DNA of 38,801 bases from Candidatus Sumerlaeota bacterium (GTDB taxonomy: Bacteria; Sumerlaeota; Sumerlaeia; MWCT01; JAUWMI01), in assembly GCA_030613245.1 (NCBI GenBank), contig JAUWMI010000041.1, forward strand, positions 1-38,801, in the 5' to 3' direction. Both the position numbers and the translations under genes were made by a program. This document shows, piece by piece, positions 8,024 to 16,731 of the stretch; position 1 is the stretch's first letter, and the number at the start of each line of letters is the position of its first letter. The notes below the pieces were generated by a model. That model was not told the origin of the DNA. It searched no databases and was given only the letters and a program-made list of their open reading frames with translations.

Positions 8024-8507
8024 AGTTGACTCGATCCTTGCCTTTATCGTGGTACGCGTGCTCTCAACGATTTCTGTCTCACTATTTCAAGTCTTTTTAC
8101 AAGGGGCAGCGTCTGCAGATAACGCGACGAACATGTAAACAGGGCGCTTCTCACGGAGGTGGACAAATCACAGATACTCAAGGAATAGTGCGGTGTCAAG
8201 AAGGAAGGCGCAGGGTTGTAGGCCAGTTGTGGATGGGTGGCAATTGAGCAATGCTAAGCAAATCTTAAGAAAAGCTTGGCGGCGAAAGGTGTACTATTGC
8301 ACCGTCACGCGGTTTAATATTGATTTTCATAATCTGATTAGATAGAAGATAAAGATCTTCCGAGGCGGGTATTCGATATACAGGATTGAAGACTAAACAA
8401 TATTTCTGGCATGATTGCCTTGAAAGTACTCTCGTTTTTTCGGGGCATAGGGAACTTTGCAACGGCGAGAAAGATGCGGGTAAAGAATAATGGAAAGGAT
8501 ATACCTT
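8024..8507. other. Gene-free divergent region
   Basis: 484 bp between the divergent nucleotidyltransferase and deacetylase genes. It must hold promoters for both, but I could not pick a convincing -35/-10 pair. No member of the palindrome family is present. Confidence 0.5.
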
Positions 8508-9602
8508 ATGAAACGTGCCTCTTTAATCCTATGTGGCGTATTGCTGGTTCTAGAGATGCTTGGATGCGGACTGGTGTTTGAGCGGCAGCAGCCAGCGCGT
8601 GAAGCACCGGGAACGACAGAAATTTGTCTGTGGAAGGGTGATAAGCAGGCAGCTATTAGCCTGACGTTTGATGACGCGCTTCTGGGGCCAACGCAGACGT
8701 ACGTGCAACTGCTCAATGCCCGCGGCATGCAGGGCACTTTCTTTGTGCCCACGGATTGGATTGATAATCCGGATGCTGAAATCAAGGATTATGCGAATGT
8801 GGATGTTGATCATGGAACGTGGGCCGACTGGCGCGCTTTTGCCGCGCACGGGCATGAAATCGCCAGCCATACGCATACGCATCCGCATCTGGCAGAGCTA
8901 GAGTCGGAAGATGTAATTCGCGAGGAATTGAATCTCCCAAAACAGATATTGGAAAGAGAGCTTGCGCCGCTTCGCTGTCTCACTATCGGGTTTCCTTACG
9001 GCAGTTCTGATGAGCGGGTGCAGCGCATCGCCGCTGATTACTATATCGCAGGCCGTGCACCGCAGGGGATTAACGCTGCACGACCTCCTGATTTTTTCGC
9101 TATCAAGCGTCTCGGGCCGCGTTCTAATACCGCGCTTACCACCATGACAGGTTGGATGGACGAAGCCATTGCCGAGTGCGGCTGGTTGATGGTGACATTT
9201 CACGGGATTGATGGTGTAGCATGGGAGCCGCTGTCCCGAGAGCGGTTCATTCAATTTCTCGACTCCGTGCAGAATCGGCGTGAAATGCTCTGGGTTGCGC
9301 CATTTGTCTCTGTAGTCAAATATATAAAAGAAAGAGAAGATGCCAGAGTTTCAGACGTATCAGTGGACGCGGAGAAAATCACATTTCAGCTGACCGACGA
9401 CTTGCCGGATGACATCTATAATGAGTCGTTGACCCTGATCACATACGTGCCGCAAGCATGGACGAGGGTACTCGTAATGCAAGGGAAAAACTGGCAGCGG
9501 GTGGATGTGTCTCGTGATGATGAAGCGACGTACGTACTCTATGAGGCGGTGCCCGATCAGGGACATGTTCGCATCAGACCTATACGGTATATTGATAAAT
9601 GA
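8508..9602 (+). CDS. Lipoprotein polysaccharide deacetylase (NodB fold)
   Basis: 364 residues counted from the ATG at 8508, chosen because AAGGA lies ~10 bases upstream and because it places a lipoprotein signal at the N terminus, with Cys20 in the context MLGCG. The NodB domain (about 48-260) shows TFDD (Asp55, Asp56), the zinc-binding SHTHTHPHL segment, and FPYGSS. The family removes N- or O-acetyl groups from chitin-like, peptidoglycan or exopolysaccharide chains. A late H-G-I-D segment (TFHGIDG) supplies the second His motif. The C-terminal ~100 residues look like a beta-sandwich extension and are not recognised. The lipobox is slightly off consensus (Met at -3). Likely periplasmic and membrane-anchored; the polymer acted on is not determinable here. 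Confidence 0.87.
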   Translation: MKRASLILCGVLLVLEMLGCGLVFERQQPAREAPGTTEICLWKGDKQAAISLTFDDALLGPTQTYVQLLNARGMQGTFFVPTDWIDNPDAEIKDYANVDVDHGTWADWRAFAAHGHEIASHTHTHPHLAELESEDVIREELNLPKQILERELAPLRCLTIGFPYGSSDERVQRIAADYYIAGRAPQGINAARPPDFFAIKRLGPRSNTALTTMTGWMDEAIAECGWLMVTFHGIDGVAWEPLSRERFIQFLDSVQNRREMLWVAPFVSVVKYIKEREDARVSDVSVDAEKITFQLTDDLPDDIYNESLTLITYVPQAWTRVLVMQGKNWQRVDVSRDDEATYVLYEAVPDQGHVRIRPIRYIDK

Positions 9603-9860
9603 TACCAGGCGAAGCGGACGATGTTTGGGAGTGGTTGTGGCGAAGCGAGCTGTGCGCTGCAATGCTCCGGTGTAAATGTATATCTCGCGCTTACAAGATT
9701 GTGGTTTGTGTAGTCTCTTAGCGAGGTATGACTTGACAAAGGCGGGGCACTGCGGGCAAGAATTTCTTAATAGACAAGCGGTGGTGCAAGGTTATTCCCG
9801 ACTGAACGAAAAAGTTGCGCGCAGGGTAGGCCTTAACCAGATCATGGGAGGGAGAAGAAC

Positions 9861-10820
9861 ATGAGAGTTTTGCAGCGTGAGTTTTCGAAAAAAGAGAAAG
9901 CGGAACGCCTGTTGTCGAATCTCGAGAAGCTGAAGAGCGAAGGAGCAGTTGCTGACGATCAGTATGAAGCGCTGAGGCAGAAGTATAGCACTGCGATTGA
10001 ACTGGCGAGCGACGTGATTACCGCGCGAAAGGAAGAGATGAAGGCGCGACTGGAGGAAGCCGAGAAGTCCGTGGTGGTGTATGCGCAGGAATTGAAGAAT
10101 CTGGAAGTGAAATTCAAGGTTGGCGAGCTTCAAGCTGATCAGTATCAGCGCGAGGAGCAGCGTAACAGCCTGCGCCTGGCAAGAGCCAAGCAGGAAATCG
10201 CCAAATTGCAACAGGCGATCGCCTCGACTTCATCGGAAGGGGTTGGAGGATTCATTGATGTGGATCTGGAGGCAAGAGGAGCCGCAGCCAAGCTGGGCGA
10301 GATCGAGATGCTCACAGGCCCGATCGAGCTTGGGGCTCCGGGAACGGTGCAAGGTTATCTCCAGGATGCTATCAATGCGATCAAGAATCCGATGACCTTT
10401 TTTGAGCGGATGCGCGTTGGAACAGGACTGCTGGAGCCGATGATCTTCGGTGGCGTCGTCTGTTTCATTAGCACGTTCCTCAGGCTCCTGTTTGGTGAAG
10501 TGCCGCTGGGTATTGGGATCGTGTACTTTTTGTCTCTTGTAGTCGGGGTTGCTGTTGGTGCTATTGTGATCCTGATTATGACAAAGCTCTTGCAAGGGGA
10601 AGGAAATCTGGAATCATCGGTGCGGATTACTGCCTATAGCATTCTGCCGATTATCGTGTGGTTTATTCCGTATAATATTGGGATCCTGATTTCTCTCTAT
10701 GGCGTCTACATAATGTTTGCGGGAATACAGAAGCTTCATTCCCTAACGGCAGAGAAATCCGCAGTGGCTGTCCTTGTGACGATCGTTATTTACGCACTCT
10801 TGCTTTCTCTGTTGCGGTAG
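9861..10820 (+). CDS. Coiled-coil protein with C-terminal Yip1-like membrane domain
   Basis: 319 residues. The first ~135 are highly charged and heptad-like (SKKEKAERLLSNLEKLKSEG; LEEAEKSVVVYAQELKNLE), predicted to be a long coiled coil. From about 165 there is a Yip1-type domain. It opens with the usual amphipathic lead AIKNPMTFFERM and is followed by four or five hydrophobic helices (about 185-205, 210-238, 250-285, 295-318). Yip1-like proteins in bacteria are inner-membrane proteins without a settled function. There is no signal peptide, so the coiled coil should face the cytoplasm. GGGAGGGAG lies just upstream of the ATG at 9861. A TTGACA at 9733-9738 could be part of its promoter, but no matching -10 is clear. 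Confidence 0.82.
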   Translation: MRVLQREFSKKEKAERLLSNLEKLKSEGAVADDQYEALRQKYSTAIELASDVITARKEEMKARLEEAEKSVVVYAQELKNLEVKFKVGELQADQYQREEQRNSLRLARAKQEIAKLQQAIASTSSEGVGGFIDVDLEARGAAAKLGEIEMLTGPIELGAPGTVQGYLQDAINAIKNPMTFFERMRVGTGLLEPMIFGGVVCFISTFLRLLFGEVPLGIGIVYFLSLVVGVAVGAIVILIMTKLLQGEGNLESSVRITAYSILPIIVWFIPYNIGILISLYGVYIMFAGIQKLHSLTAEKSAVAVLVTIVIYALLLSLLR

Positions 10821-11264
10821 GCTGATTAGCGCAGAGTCTCAAAAGGGATACAGTGGATTTGTGTGCACTAAGAGCGCTTCTTCCACTGATAAAGCGTTGT
10901 ACAGAAATCATTCTTGCTGTGCTCGTATTAAGTTTTACTCATACAGGTGTATGTGATTCGCCCTCCAAATTTGCTATTTACGTAAACATGTGATTCCCAA
11001 TTTTTGAGATATGTAATAATCTTTGCCTACAAAATCCATCCCCCCCCCATATCTCTATAAAAATCAATCGTTTATAAAGCGCCCTTGCAATCCGGTTTAA
11101 TCCTGTTTATAATTGCTTTAATTTTTTTTCTTGAAAATGTAATTACCCCTTATGTATTGATAGAGGCAAAAGGACTAATGGGGCGAGCTTAATGATTTCT
11201 TGCCCTGCCTAGTTTTTAGAAGTTTAGATGTAATATTAATATTTTGGAAAAGGGGGGTAATAAA
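10821..11264. other. AT-rich gene-free region with a C9 tract
   Basis: 444 bp marking the left edge of an AT-rich island. It holds a run of nine C at 11040-11048 and several A/T runs. I see no ORF, hairpin terminator or member of the palindrome family. Confidence 0.5.
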
Positions 11265-12344
11265 ATGAAAAAAGCAAACTCAGTTCGTAAGATTTTTGCT
11301 CTTTGCGTGTTGCCGGTAGTTTTACTTGTTGGTGTACTCAGTATGTTCAGGGTCTTAGCTGTAGCTGAACCCCAACACACCACTACAAAAATCGAGTCTT
11401 GGGCAGAGTACTATGATGCCTCTTTACAAAACTTGAAGTCTAACTGTAAAATGAAATACATTCAAATCTCTGAAGCTCCGGGACCCCCGACCCCGGATAA
11501 CCCAATACCCCAAAGTACTATGTCGCTAGAGCCCCTTGACCTTACTGATGAGCAAGTCCGTGCAATGGCGCAAGAATTGTCGGAAGGCTCATTCTCGATT
11601 GAAGATCATAGAGTGTATAGAGTAGCAGAGGTATATTATAGTCAAGGTAAGTTCAAGTACGTATCGAAAATATTCTCAAAAGAAGCGCCTGGAGGTTTCT
11701 CTGTGCTAGTAAGCGACAATTCAGGCCCTGTTTGGCTGTATTACGAAATAAAAGACGATATGCACCGAGACCATAAAGCTCTTGTATTGGGTGTAGATCT
11801 TGATAGGGCCCTATTTACAGCTCTAACACCGGATATGTTTCTACAGGACTATATGTTTTGGTCCTGCGGAGAAGAAGACAAATTCATTCATATTCAATAT
11901 AAAGATCTAATTATGATTGCCGATGAAAAAACGATTCAGGAAACAGGTAATGCTATCTGTTTTGATACAAAGTGTTTCAGTTATGACCTCGACGGACAGA
12001 TTATTCTAAACGACGAATCAACAAAGCAACGTGTGGCTTTTGAAATCGATAAGTCAAGTGGACTCATTTTGAAAAGTAGTTGGTTCAATTACACCGGAGA
12101 TCACGCATCGGATCTGTTTATCACTAAGACAAAATCCATTGGCGATATAACAGTTCCTGCACGAATGTATAATGAAATGGTAAGACCTGATGGTAGTATT
12201 TTTACGAGAAACTTATTTCTTGTCTACGATGCTAGCACTGAGCCTATCTCGAATGACGAGTTCGAGATGAGTAAGATCGTGCCCGCAGGGGTTCCTATGT
12301 ATGATAACGAGCTACAGCTCGGAAACTTGACTTATCAGCCGTAA
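11265..12344 (+). CDS. Orphan secreted protein of AT-rich island
   Basis: 359 residues from the ATG at 11265, which follows AGGGGGG at good spacing; an in-frame ATG at 11244 is less likely. There is a clear signal peptide (MKKANSVRKIFALCVLPVVLLV..., cleavage near VAVAEP). The mature protein has no membrane segment and no motif I recognise. It is rich in charged and aromatic residues with beta-strand-like alternation (YYSQGKFKYVSKIF; DLFITKTKSIGDITVPARMY). The late part VPARMYNEMVRPDGS resembles outer-membrane-lipoprotein-sorting-like beta strands, but weakly. Its codons are markedly richer in A/T than genes on either side, suggesting acquisition from another source. Function unknown. Confidence 0.8.
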   Translation: MKKANSVRKIFALCVLPVVLLVGVLSMFRVLAVAEPQHTTTKIESWAEYYDASLQNLKSNCKMKYIQISEAPGPPTPDNPIPQSTMSLEPLDLTDEQVRAMAQELSEGSFSIEDHRVYRVAEVYYSQGKFKYVSKIFSKEAPGGFSVLVSDNSGPVWLYYEIKDDMHRDHKALVLGVDLDRALFTALTPDMFLQDYMFWSCGEEDKFIHIQYKDLIMIADEKTIQETGNAICFDTKCFSYDLDGQIILNDESTKQRVAFEIDKSSGLILKSSWFNYTGDHASDLFITKTKSIGDITVPARMYNEMVRPDGSIFTRNLFLVYDASTEPISNDEFEMSKIVPAGVPMYDNELQLGNLTYQP

Positions 12345-12392
12345 GATTGGTAATGTCAGCGGGATTATAGTCATCCAAACTACAAATATAAA

Positions 12393-12419
12393 TTGAATTT
12401 TGCTAATAAAGAATATAAT
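12393..12419 (+). promoter_or_regulatory. Candidate sigma-70 promoter
   Basis: TTGAAT (12393-12398), 15-base spacer, perfect TATAAT (12414-12419). It lies upstream of the C39-like relic. The spacer is short, so this is tentative. Confidence 0.35.
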
Positions 12420-12583
12420 AGAAGATCTCAATAGTTTGCTACGCCCAGCGATGAATACGGGCAGTCGTCCCAATAGTTTTCCCTCAAATAATGTTTATTA
12501 TAGTTCTGCCCTGTAGTTATAAGTTCCCTAAATACGAGTCCTTAAACCTGCAGGAAAGTTGGCAAAGAGCTGTGCTTATTCAA

Positions 12584-12927
12584 ATGAGTAGGACAATTAA
12601 GCTTTTTAAAATTGTAACCTATGTTTTAATAAGTTTTTCATGCAGTTCAGTTGCTTTTTGCGAGGCGCAGGAAAAAGATAAATTAAATAGCAGCGTGTCA
12701 GCCTTGTGGTACATAGCACAGCTAAAGGGATTGCCTATTGGCATTGAGGAAATCGAAGCTTTTCTTCCACAAAAAGCTATCGCATGTGAAATGGATGACT
12801 TGTCCCAGGCGGCGGGCGAGGCTTCAAGAGCGCTATGAAGGACGTTAAAATACACGAATTATCCACGATGGCTTTAGTTGAGGTTCTGAAGTCGATCTCT
12901 TTCGCCATGCCCTCGATGCACGAATAA
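12584..12927 (+). pseudogene. Frameshifted, truncated C39-like peptidase relic
   Basis: The first frame (ATG 12584, stop at 12836-12838) gives a signal peptide (MSRTIKLFKIVTYVLISFSC...) and then ALWYIAQLKGLPIGIEEIEA and EMDDLSQAAG. This matches the spacing of the N-terminal helix-helix part of papain-like C39 domains (A-L-Y-L-x-x-L-x-G-x-P-x-x-x-x-E-L ... S-M-x-D-L-x-x-A-A). At about 12814 the continuation GRGFKSAMKDVKIHELSTMA is found in the +1 frame, which runs to TAA at 12925-12927. It resembles the expected G-F/L-x-x-x-x-x-x-V-x-I-x-x-L strand. The expected His/Asp half is missing, so even with the frameshift repaired it is truncated. An in-frame upstream start at 12491 is possible but less likely. 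Confidence 0.45.
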
Positions 12928-12947
12928 TCCAGGCTCTCTTCATTTGA

Positions 12948-12965
12948 GGCCGCCTTGAGGCGGTC
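12948..12965. repeat. Short GC-rich hairpin
   Basis: GGCCGCC, loop TTGA, then GGCGGTC. It has no T-run after it on either strand, so it is not an obvious intrinsic terminator. Confidence 0.5.
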
Positions 12966-13201
12966 TCTCCTTTGCACCCATCTTCAGGGGGGGTGAAAGC
13001 GAAAGTGGGCTAAATAACAACCACCAGGGCGCTTTAGCGTCGCTTATCCAATCCCGCGGCTTTAGCCATTGAAATCTGACCAACTGCGAGAAGCCACGCT
13101 GAAGCGCGCTGTGCGAAAGAATTCTTCTTGAACCCCCCAGCTAAAGCAGGGGGCAAAGAAGAGTCCGCCGAGGCGGACTAAAACTAAAATGGCAGATTCT
13201 C

Positions 13202-13351
13202 CTTAGAGCCTATCCCCAAAATCGCGTCTTCCACAATGTCATTCTGAGCTCTTAGCCTCCGCTCAGGATAAACTCAGCGAAGAATCTCACCGCTTGGAGA
13301 TGCTTTCCCGCCGTGGCGGGTCAGCATGACAATTTTGAAATAGGCTCCTAG
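13202..13351. mobile_element. MITE-like element with nested inverted repeats
   Basis: Outer arms CTTAGAGCCTAT (13202-13213) and ATAGGCTCCTAG (13340-13351) are inverted repeats with two mismatches, followed inward by CCAAAAT/ATTTTG. Nested inside are TGTCATTCTGAG (from 13237) and the inverted TCAGCATGACA (to 13331). The internal element has the look of the widespread 'GTCATTCTGAG ... AGAATCTC' repeat. It contains no ORF, so any movement would need a transposase in trans. Confidence 0.55.
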
Positions 13352-13864
13352 AACAATGTGGCGAAGGCGTCACAGGTGAAAATCGAGAGCTGCGGGAATT
13401 TCGTTCAGCTCGCCACGCCTAAGGCGGGCAAGCCTCGCGAAAAGGTTTTGTATTCAGGCCTTAAAGCGACCGAAATTCACCGTGCCAAAAGCGGGTAAAC
13501 CGCCTCGACTACCTTGGCTAAGGCTGCCAGTAGTTCTTACGGCTCGAAGGATTCAAAAAGTTCTAAAGCTCACTAAATAGTAGCACATAAGAGGCATCCA
13601 TCAGTATTGCCGAAACAAGAATTTAAAGCTCGTAATGCGATCACTACAGGAGCTGTGTGACTGCCTGGGCCAGTAACGTCGGAGGTGAACTAGAGCAGGC
13701 AAAGGAAACCAGAAGATCAACTGAAATATACGACTGCGCGGCACACACGCAGAGGCATGTTTGCTCACCGCCCCGATGGAATCTGTCTCCATGGGGGCGA
13801 TGGATTAGTATATCCTGCGCCTTTTGGGTGCTGTTCGGACGCGTAGGATTCTGCACCAGTGGCT

Positions 13865-16294
13865 TTAGGGTTGTGGCGAGAGCTTAACATTTGCCGAAGC
13901 TGTCTCCGTTCCAGCAATCTGGAGCTCGATCGTAGTCGGTTTATGATTGATAGCCCGGACAGTGAGTCGGTATGTTCCTGGACGGAGAAACTTAAACAGG
14001 AATTTCCCATCCGCTTCGGTCTGAAACGGCAGTGTGTCGTTTAGTACGATATAGGCATTAGTCAACGGCAAGCCTGTCTGCGTATTCACCACTGAGCCTT
14101 CAATTTTTCCCAGCCGGGTGTCATCCAGCCCACTCAAATCCAGGAAGCCATAGAGCACTGACAATGCTTCTTTGCGATTGCACGCAATGCGCGAGAGTCG
14201 CTCGTCATTTCCTGCGGCAGTCATCATCAACGGACTGACCTCAAACGCATTGAATTCCTTTTGAGCGTGCATGATTTCCCAGGTGGACGACGCGATGATG
14301 TTTCCTTCAGCAGTGCCGAGCATCTCGACCATGTGGCGGGGAAAATGCTCGGCGAAGCGCCTGGATTCCGACCATTTCCAGTACGCACGGGAGATGTTCC
14401 AATCAAGCGGTTCGTTATGGCCTGGAAAAGGGGCACGGTGGCCAACGGTGATGTAATAATCGGCATCTCTGTCGAGGCCGAAGAGTACGCGCTCGATGTT
14501 GTCCATGGTTTTGTCAGTCTCGCGTGTCATTAGCACGGTTGCGCCTGCACGGCGCAAATAGTCAGCCAGAAAGTGCCCAACGCGGAGGTTTACGTCGCTG
14601 GCACGAAGGCCATTTTTCCCGCGCTCGCCGGTTTTTTCGCCGCCAAATTCCGGGTCAACAAGGATTTGCTTCCCCTGCAGCGCGCCGCCAAACAGCGGCT
14701 CAAGCAGAATAGGTGCGGAGGATGAGGGGAGTTTTTGAGTTAGTGTCCAGTAGCCTGGAGAGCGAATCGTAATCGGCGCATTTCTCTCATAGCCTGGCTC
14801 AAGCATGAACCAACCATTGGGATCGGAGATAGCGAGGATTTCGCCACTAGGCGCACAGAGCAAGGCGCCAGGGATGCCGCGCCTGGTGCGTGCATCGCGG
14901 ATGAAGTTGGTGTAACTCTGCTGTGTTGGCTTGTTAGGATCAATTGGAACCGGGAACTCATGGCTGCTCTCGTACTTTGCAAGCTGTGGGGTTTCCGGTT
15001 GAATCTGTAGTTTAGTTGTAATATTGACATCACACTGTAACTGTATTTGTCCTTTCTTCAACGGGGATTGCACGTCTTCTCGCTCGGAAGAAACATTTTT
15101 CAGAGGATCCGGGCAATTAAAGTAGATCAGTATTTTTCCATCCTGCACGGTGGTGCTAGTGGTTAGCAGGCCCAGGAGCGAGGATTCGATCGTAACTGGC
15201 GTGCCATCCGGAAGTGGATTATTCCATTTGTCTTTCTGTGGAACAGCCATGCGTGCATTGGTAAGATTTTTCATCGGGAAGGAAGAGGGAAATATCTGAA
15301 TATTGCCATTCGTCACGCCTTCCCAATCCAATTTAACTTCGATCTCCTGGCTGATAACATGGGCGCTATTGCCGTTCAGATTTTTCGCCTCGATGCGCAG
15401 CGGATATTTGCCTGCGGGCACTGGCTCTGGAGCGGCAGCATAGAGCATCTCGCTATCCCAATCATAGACGCAGAGAAGGAGTTGATCCTCGAGCCAAACG
15501 CGGATGCTCGTAGGATCAATCAGGGCGCGGTGATCAGAATCCTCAATCCGTGCGACAATCTTCACCTGGGGGGACTGTTCAGCAAGGCTGGTCATGGTTA
15601 TGCCTGGTGTCCCCTTTTCAAAAAAGCGCTTGATGCCATGAAAGTATGCCAGGGCTTCGGAGCGGAGCCGTTCATCGGTGCGTAGCCGTGCTTCCTCTTG
15701 GGGGTTTGAAATGTAGTGGGCTTCGCCCAGAATAGCAGGGAACGTATTACGCCGCAGCACGCCGTATGCCCAGCAGCAATAGCTTTTGCTGTCAGGCAGG
15801 CCAAAGGCCACTTCCAGTTCGCGCAGCACTTCACGCGCTGCATCCTCAGACGGGCCCCCGAGATCCTTATAGTGATAGAACACTTCCGTGCGGTTTTGCG
15901 TGCGGTCACTCTGCGCGTTGGCATTATGGTGAATCGAAACGAAGAGATCGGAATTGTGCTTCACATTGAATTCTGCGCGCTCGACGATACCGACGTCCTC
16001 GTCGTCCTGCCGCGAGAAAATCACCCTGGCACCTTCTTGCTCGAGGAGGTCTTTCAAATACGAGGCCACAGTGAAATTGATCGCCTTCTCCTCTAGGCCT
16101 CGGATGCCAACCGCGCCTTTTGCGCTGCCGCCGTGGCCTGCATCAATGCAGATGAGTTTGCCGCGCAGTGCCTTATCAGGCGAGGCTGCGGATTGGCTGT
16201 ATCCTTGCAATGCAGCAGTAAAGAGCAGACATGCACACAGCATGCCAAGCACAAGGTAGACCGCTAATTGCCGCATCAAACCGGAACGATGCAT
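13865..16294 (-). CDS. N-acetylmuramoyl-L-alanine amidase (Amidase_3) with a second degenerate amidase domain
   Basis: 809 residues, exported (signal segment 8-35). Domain 1 (about 45-228) is an intact Amidase_3 zinc amidase that cuts the MurNAc-L-Ala bond. Zinc ligands are His54 (DAGHGG), Glu69 (GLEEKAIN) and His122 (SIHHNA), with catalytic Glu191 (ILGEAHYISN). A beta-rich middle (about 235-535) looks like Ig- or carboxypeptidase-regulatory-like modules. Domain 2 (about 543-730) repeats the fold, but DAGHGG has become DPEFGG (547-552), the Glu of the GLxEK motif is Ala565, and SIH has become TVG (616-618). At least two zinc ligands are therefore gone and it should be non-catalytic. The C terminus (about 735-806) is a carboxypeptidase-regulatory-like beta domain (IEGSVVNTQTGLPLTNAYIV). 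GGAGG precedes the ATG at 16294. It is divergent from the L,D-transpeptidase gene. Confidence 0.88.
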   Translation of the reverse strand: MHRSGLMRQLAVYLVLGMLCACLLFTAALQGYSQSAASPDKALRGKLICIDAGHGGSAKGAVGIRGLEEKAINFTVASYLKDLLEQEGARVIFSRQDDEDVGIVERAEFNVKHNSDLFVSIHHNANAQSDRTQNRTEVFYHYKDLGGPSEDAAREVLRELEVAFGLPDSKSYCCWAYGVLRRNTFPAILGEAHYISNPQEEARLRTDERLRSEALAYFHGIKRFFEKGTPGITMTSLAEQSPQVKIVARIEDSDHRALIDPTSIRVWLEDQLLLCVYDWDSEMLYAAAPEPVPAGKYPLRIEAKNLNGNSAHVISQEIEVKLDWEGVTNGNIQIFPSSFPMKNLTNARMAVPQKDKWNNPLPDGTPVTIESSLLGLLTTSTTVQDGKILIYFNCPDPLKNVSSEREDVQSPLKKGQIQLQCDVNITTKLQIQPETPQLAKYESSHEFPVPIDPNKPTQQSYTNFIRDARTRRGIPGALLCAPSGEILAISDPNGWFMLEPGYERNAPITIRSPGYWTLTQKLPSSSAPILLEPLFGGALQGKQILVDPEFGGEKTGERGKNGLRASDVNLRVGHFLADYLRRAGATVLMTRETDKTMDNIERVLFGLDRDADYYITVGHRAPFPGHNEPLDWNISRAYWKWSESRRFAEHFPRHMVEMLGTAEGNIIASSTWEIMHAQKEFNAFEVSPLMMTAAGNDERLSRIACNRKEALSVLYGFLDLSGLDDTRLGKIEGSVVNTQTGLPLTNAYIVLNDTLPFQTEADGKFLFKFLRPGTYRLTVRAINHKPTTIELQIAGTETASANVKLSPQP

Positions 16295-16580
16295 GATTTC
16301 TTCCTCCCTGTTCTATGATGAGGCTAACCTGCTGGCAATTTGGCCAGTCAGTTTCACGAAATCCTGGAACGATATATGCAGAACAGCCACAGGCTTTCAA
16401 GCGCTTTTTCCTGGTGCGAACAGCCTGAGGCCCGCATAAGAGGGGTAGCGCTAAGCCTTATGGATGCAATCATGTTGGATGCAGGCTAACAGCGAGTGCA
16501 AAGCGGGGCCTTGGCGTTAGAATCCGTTGGCGCCTTTTCTCACGTCTTTTCCGGCAGGAGTCCTCATTGTTTTTTCGCTG

Positions 16581-16608
16581 TTGACACTCTGAAAATTTCT
16601 CTGATAAT
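16581..16608 (+). promoter_or_regulatory. Sigma-70-type promoter for the L,D-transpeptidase/hisG/kds run
   Basis: TTGACA (16581-16586), 16-base spacer, GATAAT (16603-16608), the latter overlapping a TG dinucleotide. It lies 123 bp before the start of the L,D-transpeptidase. The gene-free stretch 16295-16731 (437 bp) must also hold the divergent amidase promoter, which I could not place; nothing else is evident there. Confidence 0.6.
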
Positions 16609-16731
16609 GTAAACCCCGAGTTATTGCGGACAAGGCTCTTTAATGCCCAGTTGAATTTCCCAATTCTGTGCCATTATTATCGTGGTCGACTCTTATGGTT
16701 CTAGTTCTAAACGGAAGGAGCGGTTGAGCTG

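Larger units (their letters stand above)
12928..13864. other. Repeat-filled gene-free region
   Basis: 937 bp between the C39 relic and the end of the amidase gene, with no credible coding frame. It contains short GC-rich hairpins (12948-12965; a GTCCGCC/GGCGGAC hairpin near 13170), a MITE-like element (13202-13351) and many GC-rich fragments that look like worn repeats. Confidence 0.6.

Noticed and set aside
11040-11048. C9 tract as a phase-variation switch
   Set aside because: It is ~215 bp upstream of the next start, outside any ORF and not between a visible -35 and -10.
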